Positions 31,626 through 42,374 of a stretch of DNA of 64,000 nucleotides are shown piece after piece. The notes under the pieces were generated by a model that did no database searches, was not told the DNA's origin, and worked only from the letters and a program-made list of their open reading frames with translations. The stretch comes from Rattus norvegicus. Lineage: Eukaryota; Chordata; Mammalia; Rodentia; Muridae. The stretch covers positions 86,563,662-86,627,661 of the forward strand of contig NC_086027.1 of the NCBI RefSeq assembly GCF_036323735.1, written 5' to 3'. The position numbers and the translations under genes were made by a program. Within the stretch, counting starts at the first letter, position 1; each line of letters starts with the position of its first letter.

Positions 31626-32108
31626 TGTTAACTTTCCAGTCGCTGTGACAAACGCTCGAGCAGAGCGACTGGAGTGAGGAAAGCTTTATCTTTTATACCT
31701 CATGGTCTCAGTGGTTGTCATTTATCATGATGGTTAGGATATGAAAGAGTAGAGCTGCTCTATTACACGGTGGCCAGAAAGAGGAGGAGGGAGAGAGGAA
31801 GAGGGAGACAGAGACAGAGGCACAGATAGACACAGAGAGACAGGGTGACAGAGAGACAGAGACCCAGACAGAGAGACTGACAGATATAGAGAGACAGAGT
31901 GACAGACAGAGAAGGAGATGGAGAGACAGAGAAGGGAATAGCAAGAGAAGAAACTGTGCTATCAGGCTTTTTCTTCCTCCTTTTCCTGCCAAGTGGGCCC
32001 CTAACCTATAGGATGGGTCTTCCTCACTTAATTAATCCTCTCTGGAACCACCTTCGCAGACACTAGAATTATTGCAATGCAACCAAGTAGATGGTCAGGC
32101 TGACCATC
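31626..32108 (-). mobile_element. Rodent LTR-like repeat, with internal purine expansion
   Basis: Begins TGTTAACTTTCCAGTCGCTG and ends with ACTTAATTAATCCTCTCTGG...GGTCAGGCTGACCATCAC, the antisense of the same family found at 33893-34276. A GACA/GAGA-rich tract (31786-31930) interrupts the middle, so this copy is longer than its relatives. Confidence 0.65.
31786..31930. repeat. (GACAGA)n-rich purine tract
   Basis: Imperfect GAGACAGA and ACAGAGAGAC units, about 145 bases, inside the LTR-like repeat. Confidence 0.9.
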
Positions 32109-32877
32109 ACACCACATAAGTATAGAAGAGCTGTTTTAATAAGGTCTGCCTCAGTGCCCCGCATTTTACTCCATCCTTCGTTAGCAGTGACAATCTCACT
32201 CTCCTCTTGCCTTTATCTCTTCTTCCTCCCATTTTCTGAGCAACCAATGGCAGAGGACTTTTGTTCCCCTCTGTCCAGTTCTTTAGCACTCTGTTTCCAC
32301 CCATCAGGCCTCAGTTAACACCACTATCAAGGACTCTGAAAACGAAAAGGATGTCGAGAGAGGAAGAGCAAGGCTCTTGGCAGACAGATTCAGAAATGGT
32401 TTTCCATGACTCAGTACAGTGACAGTGAGCCTATGCTCACTAAAGAAGAGATTTAACATCCAAGGGGCCAACATTGTTGAGAATTGGCAGTACAATGGAA
32501 AGAATCTAGAACCGAAAGTCAAGAGTGGGCGTTCCACCTGGATCTGCTCTGAATTTGCATTGTAACCTAGGTCAAATCGCGTCATTGCTCTGGTATCCAG
32601 GGACTTCTTTTGCAAAAAAAAGAATTAAGAATTGACAAGCTAATTCCACAGTTCATCTAGAACAATGTCTTTCCACCCTTTTAAAAAAGTCATCATCTTC
32701 ATCATTATAAATATTAATATTATTATACCCAGGAGCTAGGTAATACTTTCTCTGATTATTCCTCTAAAAAAAAAATACTGCAGGCATACAGTCTATGTGT
32801 TAATGCCTGCACATAAAACGCAAGGTTTTCATACCCCAAGAATTAAGTTTTACTCTTTTGGTTGGCAATATCACCCT

Positions 32878-33480
32878 TGTGGTGGTTAATCTTTGCCGTC
32901 AACTTGGATCAGAAAGTGCTAGGCCTGAGGGGACAGCTAAGTCAGTAAAAGACTTGCCTGGTGACTCCAAGAACCTCAGTTCTATTCCCAGGATCAGTAT
33001 AAAAACCAGACATGTCTGTGGTCACTTGCAATTCAGGCACTGTAGAGGCAGACACAGGCTCACTGGGCACCCAAAATAGCTTACATAGGAAGTTCTCGAC
33101 TAATGAGAGACCCTGTCTCAAAAGAGGTGGATGGCACCTGAGCAATGACACTTCTGGGCCTCTACACATGAACACACATACACATGTACACACACACGCA
33201 CATACGTGCAGACACACAGAGAGTAAAGGCCATGTAGTAAATACGCCTAGGGCCTTAATGAGGCATACATTTGAACATGTCTCTGAAAGTATTTCTAGAC
33301 AGAATTAACTGAGGAGGAAGCCAACCCTGAGGAGAGATGTCACTATCTCATGCGCTGAAGAGAAAGGTAAACAGGGAAGGCCAGCTGATTGCCAGCACCT
33401 TCAACTCTCTTCTTCCCAGTCCACTGAAATGTGAACAAGCAGCCCCCTATTCTTGCTGTCACAGTGGAGTGCAGCGGCTA
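32878..33480 (+). mobile_element. LTR-like repeat split by a B4 SINE
   Basis: The left piece (TGTGGTGGTTAATCTTTGCC...CAACTTGG, 32878-32928) and right piece (TTTGAACATGTCTCTGAAAG, ATTTCTAGACAGAATTAACT, GAAGCCAACCCTGAGGAG, 33268 onward) are successive parts of the family seen at 33893-34276. The B4 at 32929-33224 is in between. The right limit is uncertain. Confidence 0.6.
32929..33224 (+). mobile_element. B4 SINE
   Basis: Head GGGGACAGCTAAGTCAGTAA...AGACTTGCCTGG (ID-like). The B1-like part is degraded but ends in GAGAGACCCTGTCTCAAAAG, followed by the B4 tail ACTTCTGGGCCTCTACACAT and ACAC-rich sequence. Confidence 0.75.
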
Positions 33481-33636
33481 CTGCCACGCCCTTCTACCAC
33501 TCTAGACCTTACACCTAGGCGAAAAAAACCCTTGCTCCCTCACATTTCATTTTCTAATTCACCCCAGTTAATAAAAACTCATGACCTAGAATTTAAAAGG
33601 TAGATTATAGATTTTTTTAAAAAAAACACAGAATAT

Positions 33637-33850
33637 GAGGGTGGTAGAGAGGCTCAGAGGTTAAGAACATTGGCTGCTCTTTTAGAGGACCCAAGTCCCA
33701 TCTCAGGCACCCATACCTGAAGGCTCACAAGTGCCTGTAACTCCAGGTGTGGGTGATCTGACACCCTTCTTCTGGCCTCTGCAGATGCAGAGACATACAC
33801 ACAAATACACATACTCATAAGTAAAAATTAAAAAAAATAAATCTTTCAAA
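33637..33850 (+). mobile_element. B3 SINE
   Basis: AGGGTGGTAGAGAGGCTCAG (tRNA-like head), AGAGGTTAAGAACATTGGCT, CACAAGTGCCTGTAACTCCA, GACACCCTTCTTCTGGCCTC, then a CA-rich and AATAAATCTTT tail. Confidence 0.85.
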
Positions 33851-33892
33851 ACTGCAGAATATGAAAAAATTATGAAAGATAATTTTCCTAAC

Positions 33893-34276
33893 TGGGATGG
33901 ATGGTTAATCTTGATGGTCAACTTGATGAGATTTAGCACCACCATGTAAACGAATCCCTGAGCATGTCTGCAATGGAATTTCTAGATTATGTTATAAGAT
34001 GGAAAGACCCATGGTAAGTGTGGACGGCACCATTCCACTGGCTGGGATCCTGTACCGATTAGAAAGAAATATAAGAACTGAGTAATGACATACACTATCT
34101 TCTACTTACTGACAGCAGGGACGACATGTCTCGCTGCTTCATGCCCTGTTATCCTACTTCCCACCCCAACAGACTGTGTCTCTTGGTCCTTTAAGGCAGG
34201 ATAGAGCCCTTTTTCTTCAAGATTTTTGTCAGGTATTTTTATCACAATAACAGAACAGCTAACTAACTCAAATATC
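33893..34276 (+). mobile_element. Rodent LTR-like dispersed repeat
   Basis: GGATGGTTAATCTTGATGGT, CAACTTGATGAGATTTAGCA, GGACGGCACCATTCCACTGG, CTGCTTCATGCCCTGTTATC, TTTTTGTCAGGTATTTTTATCACAATAACAG. Same family as 32878 and 41576; near-complete copy. Confidence 0.7.
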
Positions 34277-35423
34277 CTAACACTCAAACAAGCTAAAACG
34301 TAAATGGATTAAAGTAGCATATTGGTACAACAGCAGACTTTGGAGCAGAGAGTAGACTTACAGTAGACAGACACATATATGGGCTCCTTGGGAATTTATT
34401 ATGATTGTGTTGGCATTTCAAAGTCAGTGGACAAAAGAAGTAGCCACAAAGCAACTTAGGCAACAGAAAAATAGAACAAATCCTTTTACCATTTACATAA
34501 AGAAATTGTAGGGTAAAGAATGGAATCCATAAAGATTCCATGAATGACTTAGAAAAACACATCAAACGAGGCTTTTATGTTTCCTTCCCCTCTTCTTTGA
34601 GTATCTTAGTTTTTATTTTACAGTAGCTCTTGAAAGCTTTATCTTATTTTCTCATCTTTTCTATTATTTTGAATTCTCTGTTGGTTTTGGCTTCTGTTTG
34701 TTTGCTCTTTTGTGTTGCCTGTGGAACTCTTCTATTTCCTCTTTATGGTGATATCTTATGAGCTGGTGGTATATAATTGTTTACTGCAAACTCATCTTTG
34801 CTAGGATCATGGCTAGTTTATGGAAGCCCATGTGTGGATTTTTTTCAACTTTGTCTGAAATCCCAGGGGTTCTGCAGTCTGTGTATGTTAACTAATTTTT
34901 GTTTGGGAATCTTAAACCACGTGCAGTGTGTTTTCATACCCACTAAGCAAAGAAGTTCTTTGGTTTCTGCCAACAGATCTTTTCCTGTCCACTAAGACAT
35001 TGGAATTCTCACACTGCCACACTGGAAGGTCGCCAAGGATTCCTGTTTCACAAAAAGCTCTCAAGTCAGCTACCTTTTACCTACACCCTGAAGGAACAGG
35101 ACAACTATGTATGTCCCCTAAGCGATCAGTGTATGGGTACCTGCCATGTGGGAAGCTTCACCAGCTTCTGCTAGCTACCGAGAAAGGATGCTTTCCTGTA
35201 GGTCAAGACATATTTGCTTTTGGATTCATTGCCACCACATACATACTTTATGTCCACCCAGGAAAGAAGTAAGGCTCTCCCTGCAGGTAGGCCTATGACA
35301 GGAGTAGTGAGGAGAAATGAGAGTTTGACATTAGCCTGTGGTACATTGGTTATTTTTCTTAAATCGTGGATTGATCCAGGACTAGAAGTCACTAAGAGGC
35401 ATGAAAGGGATTATGTAGGCTGA
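34277..35423. other. No gene recognised
   Basis: Unique-looking sequence. Frames up to 114 codons at 34928-35272 have no domain or start context of note. Confidence 0.5.
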
Positions 35424-35740
35424 TGTAGTTTGAATGCTCATGCCATTACGTTTTTAAGCTGTAGTCATAACTTCCAAGGTGGTGGTTTTAGGAGAAGGGG
35501 TTCTTGCAAGTTCGTTACAGACGGAGGGTGGAGGACTCATGGGTGGGACTACTGCTTTCTTAAAGGAAACATCAGAGGGCTAGCTTGGCCTTTCTACTTG
35601 CTGTAAGAACACAGCAAGAGGTATTTATCTAGTGTCCAGACACTAGGTCTTCACCAGACATCAAGTTTACAATGTTCTTGGACTTCTAGCTTCAAAGGAC
35701 TAAGTATAAGAAAAAAATTCTTCTATTTATAAGCTTGGGC
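35424..35740 (+). mobile_element. MLT1/MST-type MaLR LTR
   Basis: Starts GATGTAGTTTGAATGCTCAT, then CTTCCAAGGTGGTGGTTTTA, GACTCATGGGTGGGACTACT, AGAACACAGCAAGAGGTATT, CTTCACCAGACATCAAG, GTTCTTGGACTTCTAGCTTC, and ends near CTATTTATAAGCTTGGGC. The order matches MaLR LTRs. Solo LTR; no internal sequence alongside. Confidence 0.75.
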
Positions 35741-37879
35741 AGACCAGGGAGTGAATGAATGTCCAGGAGCACGGAGGGACCTTCTGTGGGAAACTTAGGT
35801 GGCAGCTCTGTAGGGCAAAAGCTTCCCTCATGAAGATTCTTGATTACAGGGACAGTCCTTGCTTATCTATACTGTTTATTTATTGCTCATCATGGAAAAT
35901 GGGTGCATACAACTTCTTCAGGATGGACCAGAGATTAAATACCTTTTGCAGGGAGGAATGTCCAGGAAGGGAAGTGCATTGGCAAAACCCTCAGGGCCCA
36001 TCTAGATATTTCATTAGCCCGGAGAACTCTATGTTCTGTGCTACATGACCAGTGGTCATGTTCTTTATGTGGGGAGTTGTGGTCACATGATCTGGGCCAC
36101 GAATCTGGTTGGGAGTAGGTAAAACTCCCACTGTCCTCAGGTATGAGGTGCCAGGGTTTCCAAACCCACTCAACCGTACCCTGTTTCCTGACACGATCCA
36201 CTGTCTCACACAGGTTCTGATGTTTTATTTATCAATATGAGCGGACTAAAACACATGGTGTGGACATAGAGACGGAAACATTGTCATGTATGCTTCAGGG
36301 GAGCCCCCGGGGTGATCAGAGTTAAGTGATGGCATAGTTAGTTAAGAAGATTGAAGCATTGTCAAATCAAGTAAAGCGAGCAACCATTGGCCACTGAGAA
36401 GTAAGAAGTCAACCTGTAACATAATTTCTTACGCTAAAACACTATAAACTACGTTTCCACACACCTTTCCACATGTATCTCTGTCTAGCTCCCTATTTAT
36501 CCTAGTAAAGTACTGCACGTGACTCCCTAACTAACAAGCTACTAAGTATCTCTAGGCCCTAATTTCCCCTATCCAGTTAGTTAAAGAAGCAAAAAAAATA
36601 ATGGTTCATTTGCTTTATGGAATTTTGTGAAGACTATGAGTAGTCTAGATGAAAGCTTTAAAATGATGAGTGGTATTTGGTCAGGGCCGTGGGTTTTGAT
36701 ATTATTGCATTTAATAGAAAGAAAAAGACATGGAGAGTCAGTTATCCAAATTGTTCTGGCAATTATCTTGGCATAGACAAACATGATTTGATAATGATTT
36801 TACCCTATTTTTACCTTTGACCAAAAACAACAACAACAACAACCTTAAGATTACTAGAATGCTGCACAGAAAATGTGTTCATACGTTGCTTGTTTAATCA
36901 TGGCATGAAATAGAAGGGCCGCGCTGACAGATAACCACATGCGCTTTCAGTAATAACCTTCCATGACTCCACTGGTGAAGTCTTTTTCCCTTTTATCATC
37001 TGTTGGCTGGTGCCAACTTTTGTAATCCTATCCCAAGAGCTATCTTCCTCCGCGATGATTTTGCTTCTTCAAACTCCTTGAATCTGATCACACCTCTCTT
37101 TGTGAGCTCCCCGTGATAAATACAATGCGGTAAACACAGTCCGTGTCTAGGTTAACTTATCACCAACTCTGGATGCTGGAGATGCACAATACATCATCGC
37201 TTCTAAAACTGGGCACAGGCAGTAAATCCTTCCTTGGCACACTGGCTTCCCTGAGTAATCAACAGAGTTCCCATCACTGACAATTGAGCTTTTAGGTCTG
37301 ACAGCAGCTATAGCAATAACAGTTAACACTTAGCATGTTCTATGCATATCAAATGCATTCCTCCTAGCTATTCTTCAACACTTTGCTCTTTGTCTTTTTC
37401 CTATTCTTTCTTGATGACACCCAGGAAATTTTTAAGTGCCATATTGATATATGAGAAATTAAAGATAAGAGAATTTTATGATATTTATTTATTCACTAGT
37501 TAAGTAATGATAACAATAACTCAACAGAAAAATGTAAAGCTATGAGTTACAGGTTACAATAAATATTTTCAATAAAATGGATCTATTCTTAAAAAAAGAA
37601 ATATTAAAGAAATCATGATTTTCTTTGGCCCTTGCAACTACCCTTAATATCCTGCTTAATGAAAGATATTGGGACTCTTGATCTCCTGCATTTGCAGTGA
37701 TGAGATGTTGCATGTCATGGTATTTCTGAATACTCCATAAGAAGAGGGAGAAGGCATATAAATTTGATATCAGTGTGGGTATAAAAGTAAGGGGATAGAT
37801 AATTTATGAACATTGAGCCAGCAAAATCAGGAACTCCTAGAGTCCCTCAGAACACATTTTGACACTAACTATTTTAATT
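35741..37879. other. No gene recognised; short (CAA)n at 36827-36843
   Basis: Mostly unique sequence. The section 36010-36250, ending ATGAGCGGACTAAAACACA, could be a further degraded LTR tail but this is weak. AT-rich DNA around 37430-37620. Confidence 0.45.
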
Positions 37880-38041
37880 TCTCCTCAGGAAGATACTGTA
37901 AGGTAAACAATATTATTTCCCCCTTAAAAGTTATGAAAGTAATACCCAGAGTGCTCTGGGAAACTGTCCAATTGGTAGAAGAATCAGAGTTTGAACTCAA
38001 ATCCAGATCTTTAATAATCATACCTGTTGCCTTACAGTGGT
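37880..38041 (+). mobile_element. MIR SINE remnant
   Basis: CAATATTATTTCCCCCTTAA, then AGAATCAGAGTTTGAACTCAAATCCAGATC and CATACCTGTTGCCTTACAGT follow the MIR 3' half ('GGATTCGAACCCAGGTCTG'). Confidence 0.65.
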
Positions 38042-38132
38042 AAATACATATCTCTAAGTCCTGTACCCTGACTCTATAGAGGGCAATGAATGTCCTTGTT
38101 ATATCATCCACTGCATGGTTTTCTTTCTCCTT

Positions 38133-38134
<2 letters not shown>

Positions 38135-38176
<42 letters not shown>

Positions 38177-38220
38177 CCTTCCTACCTACCATCTACTCTC
38201 TATCTACCTACCTATCATAT
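38135..38220. repeat. Compound (TCTG)n(TATC)n(CCTA)n tetranucleotide repeat
   Basis: Six or seven TCTG units pass into TATC units and then irregular CTAC/TACC units. Likely length-polymorphic. The hydrophobic frames through it are artefacts. Confidence 0.93.
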
Positions 38221-40372
38221 CTTTATTAGAAATGATGGCAGATCTTTCATCACTTGGAATGGTCATTTGTAATCAATCTCTGTATCTTTCCCCCATGACA
38301 GTGTCTGGTAATTTGAGTAAATGAGTGAGTAGAGGCATGCTTTTTTTAAAAAAAATACAAGTAGCATTAGGGCTAAAAAGAAATAACTTCAACAGTTGCT
38401 TCACCTCCCACTGCGTCCCCAATAATGTGTTATGTGGTTCTTGTCTTAAAGCTAGGAATAGATTCAGATAGGGCATAAGTGCAACAGATTCTATGGCAAG
38501 CAGTGCTAGAAATGCAGTCAGAAAAAGTCTAGAATTCCTAAGACTATTTCAATGTTCTACATGTGATTTAGAACAAGAGAGAATTTAAAGTTTACATTAC
38601 CAATAAAACATTATCAGTTGTCCCACCATCACGTTCTGTTCCAATAGATCCAAGTTATTCCTTGCTGGGTGCTTAGAAGCTCTGTTTCTAGCCTTTCAAT
38701 TAGATCACAGAACCATTCACAGGTCTCATATGCACTCAGATCTGAACCTCAGTTATGCAACAGATCCAGACTGTTCAAGGGAAAGAAAATCTTTGACATC
38801 ATGTACCCACTAGCACTTTGTTGTGGCCAAGCTCACTGAAATGTTGACGATAAGCAGCGAATACTCAATGTAGAATTATATGATAAGTTGGGTTATTAAA
38901 GGTGGAACTTGGCACATTCCCTTCCCTGACTCACAGGGTGAGTTGCAACTTTATAAGTGGTGCCTTGAACCAAGACAGCCATCAGGCAGCGAGACTGCTG
39001 TTTACCAAGGGCACTCAACAGCTTTGGAAATAAGCCTGAGACTCACGGCCTGAATCAGGAGACAGGACAAACAAGAGAAGGGAGAGAAAAGGGACTATAT
39101 CTGAGCTTGTCTTAACCTAAACACACTCTGACCCGATTTACTATTATTGATTATTCTCCAAGAATGACTCTATCCTCCAGTTGCCAGCACTGCCTACTTT
39201 TCAATTTTGATTCGCAGGTACCACAGAGTCAGATTTATTGTTCTTGTCTTTACAGCCAGGAAGGAGACAAGACAGACTAGAGTCTGAAGTAAACAAACCT
39301 TGCATAGACCAGGGAGGAGGTGACATATCCAGAAGGTGCCATAGCTCACTGATTGTTTAATCTTTCCAGTCCTAATCCTTTTGGGGATCCGAAGGCAGAC
39401 TAGAAGCAAATAGGATAGTAGCCACTCCCATCCAGGAGAACATATCTCTCTATTGGAAAACCTTACCTTCTGGGGCATCAAAGTTAACCAACTCATTACC
39501 ACCATTTAGGTGTCTTCCTCAACTCCCTTTCAAACACAAAGCAACGATTATAGTCCATTAACCAGAGGCAGAGCAGTGGCCCCACAGGATGATGCCTTGG
39601 GAAATATGCAATTCATAATAATAAAAAAAGACGAAGTGTGTAATCAGATGCCAGTATGTGGTGAGCTAAAATAGTTAATTAAGAACAAATAGCTGGAGCA
39701 AGCTTGTCTGATAAGGAAGTGCTATTAAATGCAAAATACTAATAAGAAAAAAATTGGGTAAATGATTTTTTGACTAATTTATGATGGTAATTCACTGAAA
39801 TTTAGATAACTCAAGGAAAGATGATAATGAGTAGGTGTTTTCCCAGGAAATGTGCATTAAACAAAAATGCAAATTATTTATGTTTTACCTTCTAAGATAA
39901 GAGACGTGCAGAAATGTCTTCCAGCACAGTTCTGCTGTAAGCAGTGATCTTGGGAACAGAGATTGTATATGATGAATAACTCGACCTTTTACACTCTATT
40001 ATCTTCCTCATTTGAAGTTCAACAGATGTATTACCACAATTAAATATTTCCAGCTAAAATACCAATTCTGGGAAAAATTACCATATTCATTGTTAAACCT
40101 TCCCACTCTCTGATCTCTATTGTCTGGAAAGAAAGGTTGGGGCTCCTTGGGTTTCCAGCATGGGCCAGAGCTCTGAGATCTACACCCTGAGCCCCCCTGA
40201 GAACAGCCGCACATGGCACCCTGCATTCTGGTGATACCTCATCCTTTGTTCACCCTCACTTCTCACTTTGGAGTCGATCCCTGATTTCTAAAGATCTTAG
40301 TACATCGCTGTCCTGGTAACTAGAACCAAGACAGTTAGGTGCATGCCAAAGAAATGTGTCTGGAAGGTTTTA

Positions 40373-40373
<1 letters not shown>
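38221..40373. other. No gene recognised; candidate conserved block inside
   Basis: Unique-looking. The 103-codon antisense frame at 39194-39505 has no recognised domain. See 39640-39905. Confidence 0.45.
39640..39905. promoter_or_regulatory. Candidate conserved noncoding element
   Basis: Repeat-free AT-rich stretch with ATAGTTAATTAAGAACAAAT, GATAAGGAAG, TTAGATAACTC, an octamer-like site in AAAAATGCAAATTATTTATG (POU/Oct type) and CTAAGATAAGAG (GATA type). The arrangement resembles enhancers, but conservation was not tested. Confidence 0.25.

Positions 40374-40377
<4 letters not shown>

Positions 40378-40426
<49 letters not shown>
40378..40426. repeat. (AAAT)12 microsatellite
   Basis: Twelve uninterrupted AAAT units immediately left of a B4 SINE. 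Confidence 0.97.
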
Positions 40427-40428
40427 GC

Positions 40429-40700
40429 GAGCTGAGGAGGTACCTGAGTCAGTAAAAGTGCTTGCTGTATTAGCCTGACTTGAGTTTGATCCTGAAATAT
40501 ATATTTAACAACAACAACAACAACAACAACAAGAGAACCCAGGCACGGGGATGGATTTATAATCCACATGCTGGGTAGATGGAGACGATCCCTAGAATGT
40601 CCTGATCCAGCTTAGCCTACTTGCTGAACTCCAGACCAGGGGGAAGTAGTGTTTCAAAAAACAAAGTAGGGACAGGAAAGTCAACTGGGGACCAAACATG
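40429..40700 (+). mobile_element. B4 SINE with internal (CAA)n
   Basis: Head GAGCTGAGGAGGTACCTGAG and AAAAGTGCTTGCTGTATTAG, a linker expanded to (CAA)9 at about 40508-40532, then the B1-like half CAGGCACGGGGATGGATTTA, TAATCCACATGCTGGG, and TAGCCTACTTGCTGAACTCC. Confidence 0.75.
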
Positions 40701-40736
40701 AGGAGCTAAGTAAAATAAATACTGCAAACCTACATA

Positions 40737-41133
40737 AAGCTGGATGTGGTAGCACATATCTGTGACCCCAGTACTCCTGCACAGAAAGGGGAGGCAGAGG
40801 TAAGAGACTTTCCCAAAGCTCTAGGCTGGGTATCAGAGTGTACATTGTAGTAAACCAGAGACCCTGTCTCAGAAAAGAAGTAAGGTGAGGTCTGACGCCA
40901 GAGGTTGACCGATGACCTCCTCAGCTGTACCATGTCAAGTACATTCTTATATTTACATACACATATAGATACACACATATATACATATATACATACATAT
41001 ACATATACATATATGGACAGTATCTGAAGAATAAAACCCAACTGAACCCAACACTGACCTCTGAGGTCCACACAGGTGTATATACATGCATGTGCACTAG
41101 CACTCCTTCCCCTAAACTACAAGACTGCATGAA

Positions 41134-41180
<47 letters not shown>
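40737..41180 (+). mobile_element. B4-derived composite with satellite tail
   Basis: GCTGGATGTGGTAGCACATA, CAGTACTCC, ACCAGAGACCCTGTCTCAGA and GTCTGACGCCAGAGGTTGAC are the B1-like half and tail of a B4. An ATAC-rich stretch (40950-41015) follows, then a second B4-type tail (CACTGACCTCTGAGGTCCAC) running into CA repeats. Either two B4 tails or a duplication. Confidence 0.55.
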
Positions 41181-41199
<19 letters not shown>

Positions 41200-41219
41200 T
41201 AAAGAGAGAGAGAGAGAAC
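41137..41219. repeat. (CA)n(GA)n compound microsatellite
   Basis: About 21 CA units, then GA units broken once by ATAAAGAG. Confidence 0.95.
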
Positions 41220-41245
41220 ATACAAAGAAAGCGATAAATGGATGA

Positions 41246-41276
41246 ATGAATAAATAAATAAATAAATAAATAAATA
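41246..41276. repeat. (AAAT)n microsatellite
   Basis: GAATAAATAAATAAATAAAT, about seven units. Confidence 0.93.
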
Positions 41277-41575
41277 GATTGATAATATTGAAAAGTCACA
41301 GAATATCTGGAAAATCTGCAGCCCCTGAGGTTATATGTAATGCCCCCCCAAAAAAAGAGTCATAGTTTACAATTAGCCTTGGTAAGACAAATCGACTGTA
41401 TTAGAAAGCAGATGCCACAGCATGCTATTGACATATAGTATGTCACTGACATAGAATGTTTCTCTATATGGCAAGGTTGTGATAATTTTCATCACAAAAG
41501 TCATGCCACACCACTCTTTTTGAATAACCAAGGTGTCAGTTCGGAGCCTTCTGACAATTATAATAAGACGGGACA

Positions 41576-42094
41576 TTGTGATAGTGTTGTCAACTTAATA
41601 AAATCAGAATTCCCTGGAAGGTAAGTTTCAATAAGGAATTGTTTAGATTAGGCTGCCCTATGGGCATGTTTATAAAAGATCATCTTAATTACATTAATCA
41701 AATTAGAGTGACCCATCCTCTGTGAGTTGAACTATCCCATAGGTAAGGGATTCTGAATTGTGTAAGAGTTAAAATAGCTACCTGAGCATTAGCAGGCATT
41801 TATTAATTCACTGCTCTCTACTCTTGACTGTGGATAAAATGTAATGAGCTGCTACAAGTTCCACTCACCGGGCTCCCTCACCGTGATGAACCGCCAATTG
41901 GAATTCTGAGCTACACAAACCCATTCTCCCTTAAGTTGCCTTTGGGAGGGTATTTTTTTTTTTTTGGTTCTTTTTTTTCGGAGCTGGGGACCTAACCCAG
42001 GGCCTTGCGCTTCCTAGGTAAGCGCTCTACCACTGAGCTAAATCCCCAGCCCCGGGAGGGTATTTTATCATAGCAAGAAGAACCAAAACTAAGT
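41576..42094 (+). mobile_element. LTR-like repeat interrupted by an ID element
   Basis: TGATAGTGTTGTCAACTTAA, GAATTGTTTAGATTAGGCTG, CTGAATTGTGTAAGAGTTAA, TCTACTCTTGACTGTGGATA and TTAAGTTGCCTTTGGGAGGG form the left part. It resumes after the ID as GGGAGGGTATTTTATCATAG...AAACTAAGTCC. Same family as 33893-34276, with gaps. Confidence 0.7.
41957..42053 (-). mobile_element. ID element (BC1-type SINE) with 13-bp duplication
   Basis: Minus strand head GGGGCTGGGGATTTAGCTCA with an A tail (poly-T at 41953-41965 on +). GGGAGGGTATTTT flanks both sides (41944-41956, 42054-42066). The A box is intact; the B box reads GGTTAGGTCCC instead of GGTTCGGTCCC, one change from the copy at 23468. Confidence 0.97.
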
Positions 42095-42374
42095 CCTCTA
42101 GACTATATAATTCACTTAGGCTCAGCCATATCCACTTCTAAATATTCAATCTTCTACTAGGAAAAGCCATCACTATGCCAGTAGATTCTATTCACTGAGG
42201 AAGGACAAGTGGCTTGCTATTGATTTTTTTTTTAAGGGTTCCTTTTATCACTGAAAGGTACAGCTAATACACATTCTAAAAGTAATCTATATCTTCCATA
42301 TACACGGAACTTCCAGTATTGTTATGATTTGTTAACTGTCTGAGTGTCTTATCAATCATCTTGGCATTAAACAT

